Origin: an uncultured Prevotella sp.
Lineage (GTDB): Bacteria > Bacteroidota > Bacteroidia > Bacteroidales > Bacteroidaceae
Length of the DNA: 5,930 bases
Direction: 5' to 3'
NCBI GenBank assembly: GCA_900548745.1
Contig: URLQ01000163.1
Coordinates: 1 to 5,930, forward strand
Shown here: positions 1 through 5,930 of the stretch, piece by piece
Position numbering within the stretch: position 1 is the stretch's first letter
Layout: every line of letters begins with the position of its first letter
Notes under the pieces: generated by a model
Seen by the model: the letters and a program-made list of their open reading frames with translations, nothing else
Told to the model about the DNA's origin: nothing
Databases searched by the model: none
Translations under genes and position numbers: made by a program

Positions 1-65
1 GGGTGCAGCCCTACCGCTGAATAGTTACATTTAGGGTGGAAAGGTAAAAAGATTGTTAAAAACAG

Positions 66-275
66 GTGGTTCTGAAGCATGCCCCTGGCGGCGAGATGCT
101 CGGCGGCGCAAGCATCCAGATAGCGTTCAACATGGGTAATGCATTAGGTGCTTTTCTTGGTGGTCTGCCGATAGCGGCAGGACTGTCAGATAGATATGCA
201 GCCCTCGTCGGTGCACCAATGGCACTTGCCGCTGCGGTGCTGATGGTAGTGTTTTATAGGAAATATGAGAGATAA
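66..275 (+). pseudogene. 3' remnant of an AraJ-like MFS transporter
   Basis: This open frame encodes about 69 residues that read as the C-terminal end of a major facilitator superfamily permease of the AraJ / sugar-efflux type. The signature is an APGGEMLGGASIQ segment near the start, then AFNMGNALGAFLGG, which resembles the region around the penultimate transmembrane pair, then one last hydrophobic helix (about residues 45-63) and a basic YRKYER tail. Such permeases usually have about 390 residues and 12 membrane helices, so over 80% is missing. In this frame a TAA lies at 57-59, and the other two forward frames are also closed within the first 40 bases, so the missing part is not simply outside the window in an open frame. 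The listed start is a GTG inside the conserved region and is unlikely to be a real initiation site. I infer a truncated, non-functional relic. A small expressed peptide or an assembly error at the junction cannot be excluded. Confidence 0.68.
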
Positions 276-321
276 AACGTTGTTTTTTGTCAATGATATG
301 TGTTATGTCGTGGAAAATGTC

Positions 322-354
322 TAACTTTGCACAATTAAAGTTGCATTGACTTTG
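322..354 (+). promoter_or_regulatory. Candidate purL promoter region
   Basis: TAACTTTG at 322-329 is an exact match to the Bacteroidota -7 element TAnnTTTG. Its expected -33 TTTG is not present at the usual 19-21 bp distance. A second, one-mismatch -7 element, TGACTTTG, lies at 347-354, with TTTG at 326-329 upstream at a somewhat short 17-bp spacing. Either could start a leader of roughly 50-75 nt ahead of purL at 409. No convincing Shine-Dalgarno sequence precedes the purL ATG, which is common in this phylum. The -7 match is seen directly; use as a promoter is inferred. Confidence 0.45.
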
Positions 355-359
355 CACAA
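324..359 (+). repeat. 11-bp direct repeat in the purL leader
   Basis: The sequence ACTTTGCACAA occurs exactly twice, at 324-334 and 349-359, with starts 25 bp apart. A third partial copy of its TTGCA core lies between them at 341-345. The first copy also takes part in a short inverted repeat: AACTTT at 323-328 against AAAGTT at 337-342. The repeat overlaps both candidate -7 elements. It may be a repressor or activator site, or just two similar promoter cores. No known purine-regulator box is recognised. Confidence 0.5.
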
Positions 360-408
360 AATGATTATACTTAGAAAATAATTACGTAAAAGATATCTAT
401 TAAGTGTT

Positions 409-3400
409 ATGATTCTTTTTTTTAGAACTCCTTCAGAGAGCGTGATAGCAACACAGGTTGACCATCAGCTCAACAACGACGAGATTAACGAACTATGTTG
501 GCTCTACGGAGACGCTGTGCTCGAAAAGGCGGAAAGCCTTGAGGGTTACTTTGTCGGTCCGCGCCGTGAAATGATTACTCCTTGGAGTACGAATGCCGTT
601 GAGATTACACAGAACATGAATCTCCACGGCATTTCGCGTATAGAAGAGTACTTCCCAGTAAGCTCCAAGGATGCAGAACATGACCCGATGCTGCAGCGCA
701 TGTATGAAGGCATCGGACAGGACGTCTTCACGGTGAACCACCAGCCGGAACCAATCAAGCACATTGAGAACCTTGAAGTGTACAATGAGCAGGAGGGTCT
801 TGCCCTTTCTCCAGAGGAGATAGACTATCTCCACAAAATTGAGAAGCAGCTCGGCAGACCACTCACCGACTCCGAGGTGTTCGGCTTCGCACAGATTAAC
901 TCTGAGCACTGCCGTCACAAGATCTTCGGTGGTGTGTTCATCATCGACGGCAAGGAGATGGAAAGCTCACTCTTTGCGATGATTAAGAAGACCACAAAGG
1001 AGAACCCGAACAAGATTCTCTCTGCGTATAAAGATAATGTGGCTTTCTCGCAAGGACCGGTAATCGAGCAGTTCGCACCGAAAGATCAGTCTACTTCAGA
1101 CTACTTCCAGGTGAAGGATGTGGAAAGCGTTATCTCGCTGAAGGCAGAGACCCACAACTTCCCTACAACCGTTGAGCCGTTCAATGGTGCAGCAACAGGA
1201 ACGGGAGGTGAGATTCGCGACCGTATGGGTGGTGGAGTAGGTTCATGGCCAATAGCCGGAACAGCAGTCTATATGACAGCCTACCCACGTCTGCAGGAAG
1301 ATGAGCTCAGCCGTGAGGCAAGTAAGGTTGCCCGTGGCAATGACTCGGAGAAAGACTATACCGGCGAACGTGACTGGGAAGATGTAATGCCAGTAAGAAA
1401 CTGGTTGTACCAGTCGCCGGAGCAGATCCTTATAAAGGCTTCAAACGGAGCGTCAGACTTCGGAAACAAGTTCGGCCAGCCGCTGATTTGTGGTTCTGTG
1501 CTTACATTCGAGCATCAGGAGCCAACCTCAACAGGTGAGGCGGACACCAAATATGCATACGACAAAGTTATCATGCTTGCCGGTGGCGTAGGCTACGGTA
1601 CAAAGCGCGACTGCCTGAAGAAAGAGCCTCAGAAAGGCAACAAGGTTGTTGTGGTAGGTGGTGATAACTATCGCATCGGTCTTGGTGGCGGTTCCGTATC
1701 TTCAGTAGATACCGGTCGCTATAGCAACGGCATTGAGCTGAATGCCGTTCAGCGTGCCAACCCGGAGATGCAGAAGAGAGCTTACAACCTGGTTCGTGCC
1801 CTCTGCGAGGAAGACGTAAATCCGGTTGTCAGCATCCACGACCACGGTTCTGCCGGTCACTTGAACTGTCTCTCAGAGCTTGTTGAAGAATGTGGCGGAC
1901 AGATAGACATGACAAAGCTGCCTATCGGCGACAAGACTCTCTCTGCAAAGGAAATCATTGCCAACGAGAGCCAGGAGCGCATGGGACTTCTCATCGACGA
2001 GAAGCATATTGAGCATGTAAGAAAGATTGCTGAGCGTGAGCGCGCTCCGCTGTATGTAGTAGGTGAGACAACTGGCGATGCACACTTCTCGTTCGTTCAG
2101 GGCGACGGCGTTAAACCGTTCGACCTTGATGTGGCGCAGATGTTCGGACACTCTCCTGTTACATATATGAAAGATGTAACGGTAGAACACCATTATCAGG
2201 ATGCCGTTTACTCTCTCAACGATATTGACGAATACGTAGAGCGCGTGCTCCAGCTGGAGTCAGTGGCTTGTAAAGACTGGTTGACAAACAAGGTAGACCG
2301 CTCCGTGACAGGTAAGATAGCACGTCAGCAGTGCCAGGGTGAGATACAGTTGCCATTGTCGGACTGCGGTGTTGTTGCTCTCGACTATCGTGGACATAAG
2401 GGTATTGCCACAGCTCTCGGACATGCTCCGCAGGCAGGACTTGCCAACCCGGAGGCTGGCTCGGTATTGTCTGTTGCTGAGTCTCTTACAAATATCGTAT
2501 GGGCACCGCTTGCAGACGGTATGGACAGCCTTAGCCTTTCAGCAAACTGGATGTGGCCTTGCCGCTCACAGAAGGGTGAGGATGCACGTCTGTATTCAGC
2601 AGTTAAGGCTCTCAGCGACTTCTGCTGCGCACTTCAGATTAATGTACCTACGGGAAAAGACTCCCTCTCTCTTACCCAGCAGTATCCTAATGGAGAGAAG
2701 ATTGTTTCTCCGGGAACAGTCATCGTTACAAGCGGTGGCGAGGTAAGCGATGTTCGTAAGGTTGTCTCTCCGGTATTGGTCAACGACAAGAATTCTTCTC
2801 TCTATCATATCGACTTCTCTTTCGACGAGCAGAAGCTCGGTGGTTCTGCTTTCGCACAGAGCCTTGGAAAGGTTGGCGATGATGTCCCTACAGTGAAGAA
2901 TCCGGAATACTTCGTTGATGCCTTCAATGCCGTTCAGGAGATGATAAAGAAGGGATGGATCATGGCTGGTCACGATATCAGTGCCGGTGGTCTTATTACC
3001 ACACTTCTTGAGATGTGCTTCGCAAACAAGGAAGGCGGTATCCATGTAAATCTTCATGATATTGCAGGCGACGATGTAGTGAAGATGCTTATGGCTGAGA
3101 ACCCAGGTGTTGTAGTACAGGTTTCAGATGAACACAAGCAGGAGTTCAAGGAGTTTATGGAGGAGACCGGCGTAAGCTACGCCAAGATAGGATACTCTAC
3201 TCCTAAGGAGCGCAAGATTGTCGTTAAGGCTGGTGACTACAAGCATGAGTTTGACATAGACAAGCTGCGCGACGTATGGTACAAGACTTCATATCTGCTC
3301 GACCGCGACCAGAGCAAGAACGGCTGTGCCGCTGAGCGTTACAAGAACTATAAGAACGAACCTTTGGAGATGAAGTTCAACAAGGACTTCACCGGTATGC

Positions 3401-4197
3401 TCTCTCAGTATGGCATCTCTGCCGACCGTCGCGAGGCAACAGGCATCAAGGCTGCCATTATCCGTGAGAAGGGAACAAACGGTGAGCGTGAGATGGCTTA
3501 CTCTCTCTATCTTGCAGGATTCGATGTCAAGGACGTTATGATGACCGACCTCGTAAGCGGTCGTGAGACTCTTGAGGATGTCAACATGATTGTCTTCTGT
3601 GGTGGATTCTCAAATTCCGACGTGCTTGGCTCAGCCAAGGGATGGGCAGGAGCATTCCTCTTCAACCCTAAGGCTAAAGAGGCGCTCGACAAGTTCTATG
3701 CCCGTGAGGACACTCTGTCGCTCGGTATCTGCAACGGATGCCAGCTCATGGTAGAGCTTAACCTCATCAATCCGGAGCATAAGCAGCGTGCACGTATGTT
3801 GCATAACGACTCTCACAAGTTCGAGAGCAACTTCCTCGGACTCACCATTCCTGAGAACAACAGTGTGATGTTCGGTTCGCTGAGCGGCAACAAGCTCGGC
3901 ATCTGGGTAGCTCATGGCGAGGGTAAGTTCTCATTGCCGGAGGCTGAATCGGAGTACAACGTAATCGCGAAGTACAGCTATGCCGGTTATCCTGGCAATC
4001 CTAACGGTTCTGACTATAATGTGGCAGGTATCTGTTCTAAGGATGGTCGCCACCTGGCAATGATGCCACACTTGGAGCGTGCCATCTTCCCTTGGCAGAA
4101 CGCATGGTATCCGGCTGACCGTCGCAACGATGACGTTACTCCATGGATAGAGGCATTCGTAAATGCCCGCAAGTGGATTGAGAACAAGACAAAGTAA
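409..4197 (+). CDS. purL: Phosphoribosylformylglycinamidine synthase (FGAM synthase), large single-chain form
   Basis: This enzyme carries out the fourth step of de novo IMP synthesis in the cytoplasm: FGAR + glutamine + ATP gives FGAM + glutamate + ADP + phosphate. At 1262 residues it is the large fused type, close to the ~1295 of enterobacterial PurL, so separate PurS and PurQ proteins are not needed. Domains in order: a PurS-like N-terminus (about 1-130) and linker; SEHCRHKIF at 165-173; a first PurM-like half with AETHNFP (246-252), GTGGEIRD (264-271) and IHDHGSAGH (476-484); a second half with PTGKDS (747-752) and AGHDISAGG (853-861); and a class I glutamine amidotransferase domain from about 1013. 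There C1108 in GICNG is the expected nucleophile, and H1221 and E1223 in PHLER complete the triad. The ATG start gives the MILFFRTPS opening I associate with Bacteroidota PurL. All key residues are present, with no frameshift. It lies 134 bp after the MFS remnant and appears to have its own promoter. Confidence 0.98.
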   Translation: MILFFRTPSESVIATQVDHQLNNDEINELCWLYGDAVLEKAESLEGYFVGPRREMITPWSTNAVEITQNMNLHGISRIEEYFPVSSKDAEHDPMLQRMYEGIGQDVFTVNHQPEPIKHIENLEVYNEQEGLALSPEEIDYLHKIEKQLGRPLTDSEVFGFAQINSEHCRHKIFGGVFIIDGKEMESSLFAMIKKTTKENPNKILSAYKDNVAFSQGPVIEQFAPKDQSTSDYFQVKDVESVISLKAETHNFPTTVEPFNGAATGTGGEIRDRMGGGVGSWPIAGTAVYMTAYPRLQEDELSREASKVARGNDSEKDYTGERDWEDVMPVRNWLYQSPEQILIKASNGASDFGNKFGQPLICGSVLTFEHQEPTSTGEADTKYAYDKVIMLAGGVGYGTKRDCLKKEPQKGNKVVVVGGDNYRIGLGGGSVSSVDTGRYSNGIELNAVQRANPEMQKRAYNLVRALCEEDVNPVVSIHDHGSAGHLNCLSELVEECGGQIDMTKLPIGDKTLSAKEIIANESQERMGLLIDEKHIEHVRKIAERERAPLYVVGETTGDAHFSFVQGDGVKPFDLDVAQMFGHSPVTYMKDVTVEHHYQDAVYSLNDIDEYVERVLQLESVACKDWLTNKVDRSVTGKIARQQCQGEIQLPLSDCGVVALDYRGHKGIATALGHAPQAGLANPEAGSVLSVAESLTNIVWAPLADGMDSLSLSANWMWPCRSQKGEDARLYSAVKALSDFCCALQINVPTGKDSLSLTQQYPNGEKIVSPGTVIVTSGGEVSDVRKVVSPVLVNDKNSSLYHIDFSFDEQKLGGSAFAQSLGKVGDDVPTVKNPEYFVDAFNAVQEMIKKGWIMAGHDISAGGLITTLLEMCFANKEGGIHVNLHDIAGDDVVKMLMAENPGVVVQVSDEHKQEFKEFMEETGVSYAKIGYSTPKERKIVVKAGDYKHEFDIDKLRDVWYKTSYLLDRDQSKNGCAAERYKNYKNEPLEMKFNKDFTGMLSQYGISADRREATGIKAAIIREKGTNGEREMAYSLYLAGFDVKDVMMTDLVSGRETLEDVNMIVFCGGFSNSDVLGSAKGWAGAFLFNPKAKEALDKFYAREDTLSLGICNGCQLMVELNLINPEHKQRARMLHNDSHKFESNFLGLTIPENNSVMFGSLSGNKLGIWVAHGEGKFSLPEAESEYNVIAKYSYAGYPGNPNGSDYNVAGICSKDGRHLAMMPHLERAIFPWQNAWYPADRRNDDVTPWIEAFVNARKWIENKTK

Positions 4198-4219
4198 TCG
4201 TGACTTTATATAAAACATA

Positions 4220-4252
4220 AACCCTCCTTTCTCGTCTTGAGAAGGGAGGGTT
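4220..4252 (+). terminator. Strong hairpin after purL, probable terminator
   Basis: A 14-bp stem is formed by AACCCTCCTTTCTC (4220-4233) and GAGAAGGGAGGGTT (4239-4252), closed by the 5-nt loop GTCTT, with a single G-U wobble and no bulge. It begins 22 bp after the purL stop. The + strand tail (TTATTAAATT, counting the last two stem bases) is only moderately T-rich. The opposite strand has a T-rich tail as well, so it could work in either direction. It ends 15 nt before the preferred chrA start, so it may also lie in the 5' leader of that gene. Termination is inferred from structure and position. Confidence 0.72.
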
Positions 4253-4267
4253 ATTAAATTGAGAAAT

Positions 4268-4804
4268 ATGTATCACAGTCTTTTTAAAACATTCTTCCGA
4301 ATCGGACTGTTCACCCTTGGCGGCGGCTATGCTATGATACCGATAATAGAAAGCGAGGTGGTGGACAAGCATCACTGGATAGAGAAGAAAGACTTTCTCG
4401 ACATCGTGGCCATTTCACAAAGCTGTCCTGGTGCGTTGGCTATAAATATGAGTGCGTATATAGGTTATAAACTGAAGAAGGTGCCCGGTGCGGTGGTGAC
4501 AAGCTTTGCCACGGCATTGCCATCATTCCTTGTAATACTGCTGATAGCCATGTTCTTCCATCAGTTCAAGGACAACGCTGTTGTCGCAGCCATCTTCCGT
4601 GGCATCCGTCCTGCTGTGGTGGCTCTTATTGCCGTGCCTACATTCAAACTTGCAAAAGATGCTTGCATCACGCTCAACAACTGCTGGATTCCGATTGGTT
4701 GCGCATTGGCAATATACCTCTTCGGCATTTCACCTATTATAATAATACTTCTTGCCGGCATCTGCGGATACGTCTACGGACAGTATATCAAGCCGACGGA
4801 ATGA
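4268..4804 (+). CDS. Short-chain chromate transporter (CHR family), first subunit
   Basis: This 178-residue inner-membrane protein is one half of a short-chain CHR (ChrA-type) transporter. Paired short CHR proteins in other bacteria, such as YwrA/YwrB of Bacillus subtilis, are reported to act together in chromate efflux; the native substrate here is unknown. Family marks seen: FFRIGLFTLGGGYAM (9-23), a glutamate pair in IESEV (27-31), W37, DIVAISQSCPGALAIN (45-60), the PSF turn (85-87) and RGIRPAVVAL (111-120). Hydrophobic stretches suggest about five or six membrane segments, including 86-97, 114-125 and 143-170. The usual PGP motif reads PGA (54-56). An in-frame TTG nine bases upstream (4259) is an alternative start and has GGGAGGG 8 nt before it, but the ATG at 4268 gives the family-typical N-terminus MYHSLFKTFF. 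The second subunit follows 25 nt downstream, so the two are probably co-transcribed. ChrA-like is a safe family name, but chromate transport is not shown by sequence. Confidence 0.93.
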   Translation: MYHSLFKTFFRIGLFTLGGGYAMIPIIESEVVDKHHWIEKKDFLDIVAISQSCPGALAINMSAYIGYKLKKVPGAVVTSFATALPSFLVILLIAMFFHQFKDNAVVAAIFRGIRPAVVALIAVPTFKLAKDACITLNNCWIPIGCALAIYLFGISPIIIILLAGICGYVYGQYIKPTE

Positions 4805-4829
4805 ATACTCTATAAATCCAGATAAAATT

Positions 4830-5405
4830 ATGCTATATTTGAGCTTGTTTATAACGTTTTTCGAAATAGGACTGTTCGGCTTTGGCGGTGGCTATGGCAT
4901 GCTGTCGCTTATACAGACCGAGGTGGTCCACAACCATCATTGGATAACCACGGGTGAGTTTACCGACATTGTTGCCGTGAGTCAGATGACTCCCGGTCCC
5001 GTAGGCATCAACTCTGCCACCTATTGTGGCTATGCCGCAGCCCACAATGCCGGTTATGGTGAGATGATGTCTGTCTTTGGCAGTCTTACGGCAACCATAG
5101 CCCTTGTCCTGCCGTCGCTGATATTGATGGTTCTTATAGCAAGGCTGTTTCAGAAATATGTCAATGCCGCTCCTGTGCAGAGCGTGCTTCGCGGGCTGCG
5201 TCCTGCTGTTGTTGGCTTGCTCGGTGCCGCCACTCTCCTCCTTCTCTCGCCGGAGAACTTCGGAGTGTTGTCTGTCAGCCCGTGGCAGTTTAGCATAAGC
5301 ATATTCCTGTTTGCAGCCACCTTCATTGGAACATACTGGATGAAAATCAATCCTATACGTATGATTCTATATTCTGCATTCGCAGGCTTGGTGCTGCTGT
5401 ACTGA
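4830..5405 (+). CDS. Short-chain chromate transporter (CHR family), second subunit
   Basis: This 191-residue inner-membrane protein is the partner of the preceding CHR gene and clearly its paralogue. Matching blocks are FFEIGLFGFGGGYGM (10-24), TEVVHNHHW (30-38), DIVAVSQMTPGPVGIN (46-61), a PS turn at 95-96 and RGLRPAVVGL (121-130). It keeps the canonical PGP motif (55-57) that its partner lacks. Hydrophobic stretches at about 82-107, 124-138 and 150-191 suggest five or six membrane segments. In short CHR pairs the two proteins are thought to insert in opposite orientations and form one transporter, and the tandem layout here fits that. The ATG at 4830 is chosen because it aligns with the paralogue's N-terminus. 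Starting at the in-frame TTG at 4752 would add 26 hydrophilic residues and overlap the upstream gene by 53 bases. No clear terminator follows. The transported ion cannot be told from sequence. Confidence 0.92.
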   Translation: MLYLSLFITFFEIGLFGFGGGYGMLSLIQTEVVHNHHWITTGEFTDIVAVSQMTPGPVGINSATYCGYAAAHNAGYGEMMSVFGSLTATIALVLPSLILMVLIARLFQKYVNAAPVQSVLRGLRPAVVGLLGAATLLLLSPENFGVLSVSPWQFSISIFLFAATFIGTYWMKINPIRMILYSAFAGLVLLY

Positions 5406-5458
5406 TAGGGTAGACTATTCTTATTTTCCCGTCTTCTCTCTTTTATGACGTTCATCTT

Positions 5459-5489
5459 TTTGTCGTATCAGCATTTTTATCTATCTTTG
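5459..5489 (+). promoter_or_regulatory. Consensus Bacteroidota promoter for the TPR protein gene
   Basis: TTTG at 5459-5462 and TATCTTTG at 5482-5489 are separated by exactly 19 bp, matching the -33 / -7 consensus (TTTG, TAnnTTTG) of the Bacteroidota housekeeping sigma factor. Transcription would begin a few bases downstream, giving a leader of about 35 nt before the ATG at 5530. It indicates that the downstream gene is transcribed separately from the chrA pair. The match is read directly; activity is inferred. Confidence 0.75.
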
Positions 5490-5512
5490 CCCCGTTAATA
5501 CTTGAAAACAAT

Positions 5513-5519
5513 AGAGGGG
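5513..5519 (+). promoter_or_regulatory. Shine-Dalgarno-like sequence AGAGGGG
   Basis: A purine-rich AGAGGGG ends 10 nt before the ATG at 5530. It supports this ATG over the in-frame ATG nine bases further on (5539), though the spacing is slightly long and Bacteroidota genes often initiate without such a site. Confidence 0.35.
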
Positions 5520-5529
5520 AAAAGTGATT

Positions 5530-5930
5530 ATGGGCATTATGTCATGTTTTTCAAGAAAGCAAATCGTTGCGCTGTCTTTTGCTGCATTGGCAATAGCAGT
5601 GATAGCTATCGCCGCAATATCCGTATGTTGCAGCCACCACACTTATCCTCGTGAGTTGGTTGTTGCCGACTCGTTGTGCGAGACCAATCCCGACAGTGCA
5701 GAGGCTTTATTGCATCGTATGCCGGATAGTGTTCTTGCAGCCAAGCCAGACCGTATGTATTATGACCTGTTGCGTATAAAGGCATCCAACAACCTTTACG
5801 AATCTCAGAAAGACAGTACCATATTCCGTATAGTGGATTTCTTTGAGCATTATGGCGACAAGGAAAAACTCTGTCAGGCATATTATTACCAGGGCAAGTA
5901 TTATGTGCAGCACAATGATGCCCCACAGGC
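5530..5930 (+). CDS. Membrane-anchored or lipoprotein TPR-type protein, N-terminal part (runs off window)
   Basis: The frame is open from the ATG at 5530 to the window edge, giving 133 residues and no stop, so the gene is cut by the window. A short basic head (R9, K10) is followed by a hydrophobic stretch (about 12-32) ending in a cysteine pair, C33-C34. This could be an uncleaved membrane anchor or an atypical lipoprotein signal; the residue before each cysteine (V32, C33) does not fit the usual lipobox. Next come DSLCETNPDSA (47-57), the RMPDSV segment (63-68), DRMYYDLLRIKA (75-86) and helical QAYYYQGKYYVQHNDAPQ (116-133). This wording resembles a Bacteroidales family of TPR proteins that often end in a second membrane helix, coiled coil and a DNA-binding or signalling tail; that C-terminus is not visible here. 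The promoter at 5459-5489 and the near-absence of alternative starts support the call. The exact function is unknown. Confidence 0.8.
   Translation, partial: MGIMSCFSRKQIVALSFAALAIAVIAIAAISVCCSHHTYPRELVVADSLCETNPDSAEALLHRMPDSVLAAKPDRMYYDLLRIKASNNLYESQKDSTIFRIVDFFEHYGDKEKLCQAYYYQGKYYVQHNDAPQ

Noticed and set aside
274..288. AAAAC-GTT-GTTTT hairpin followed by T residues after the MFS remnant, as a terminator
   Set aside because: The stem is only 5 bp, mostly A-T, with a 3-nt loop, too weak to call.
276..408. Purine riboswitch or other structured leader before purL
   Set aside because: The spacer lacks the conserved purine-aptamer core and has no strong stem; only short palindromes and a direct repeat are seen.
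493..918. Minus-strand open frame of 141 codons inside the purL 5' end
   Set aside because: It is antisense to the conserved N-terminal and linker regions of PurL, with no promoter or recognisable protein features.
2339..2746. Plus-strand open frame of 135 codons in another frame within purL
   Set aside because: It is out of frame with intact PurL and its translation shows no coherent domain.
2596..3057. Minus-strand open frame of 153 codons inside purL
   Set aside because: It lies wholly antisense to conserved PurL coding sequence and its translation resembles no family; it is a codon-bias shadow.
4752..4829. TTG-initiated N-terminal extension of the second CHR gene
   Set aside because: It would overlap the upstream gene by 53 bases and add 26 hydrophilic residues absent from the paralogue; the ATG at 4830 lines up with the family N-terminus.
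5404..5419. GATAG / CTATT hairpin just after the second CHR gene, as a terminator
   Set aside because: The stem is 5 bp with a terminal G-U pair and a 6-nt loop; stability would be negligible.
5606..5926. Minus-strand open frame of 106 codons at the right edge
   Set aside because: It is antisense to the TPR-type gene, which has a consensus promoter, a plausible ribosome site and family-like sequence; the reverse reading has none.
1..5930. A previously undescribed multi-gene system (defence, secretion, biosynthetic cluster or CRISPR)
   Set aside because: All substantial genes fit known families, there are no phased repeats or spacers, and the neighbouring genes suggest no shared new function.

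Overview
The window looks like chromosomal DNA from a member of the Bacteroidales, most likely a Prevotellaceae relative. This rests on three things: the large PurL has the N-terminus and internal wording I associate with Bacteroidota; a pair of short chromate-transporter (CHR) proteins is present; and promoter-like sites match the Bacteroidota pattern TTTG-N19-TAnnTTTG, with few Shine-Dalgarno sequences. The species cannot be fixed from this sequence alone.

Layout, left to right, all genes on the + strand. Bases 1-65 have stops in all three forward frames and no recognisable gene. Bases 66-275 encode only the last ~69 residues of an AraJ-like major facilitator (MFS) transporter, apparently a 3' remnant. 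Bases 276-408 are an AT-rich spacer with a near-consensus -7 element and an 11-bp direct repeat just upstream of the next gene. Bases 409-4197 hold purL, an intact 1262-residue phosphoribosylformylglycinamidine synthase. A 14-bp-stem hairpin at 4220-4252 separates it from two tandem short CHR genes (4268-4804 and 4830-5405), which probably form one heteromeric transporter. A 124-bp spacer then carries a textbook Bacteroidota promoter (5459-5489). It leads into a gene starting at 5530 that runs off the right edge: a membrane-anchored or lipoprotein TPR-type protein.

Functionally these look like independent units that happen to be co-oriented: a purine-biosynthesis enzyme, a two-component anion transporter of uncertain substrate, and the start of a cell-envelope TPR protein. 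No stretch of 300 bases lacks a gene. I see no CRISPR array, tRNA, rRNA, complete mobile element or phage gene, and no evidence of a novel multi-gene system. The points most worth a second look are the truncated MFS gene, the repeat-bearing purL leader, and the hairpin lying almost on top of the first chrA start.
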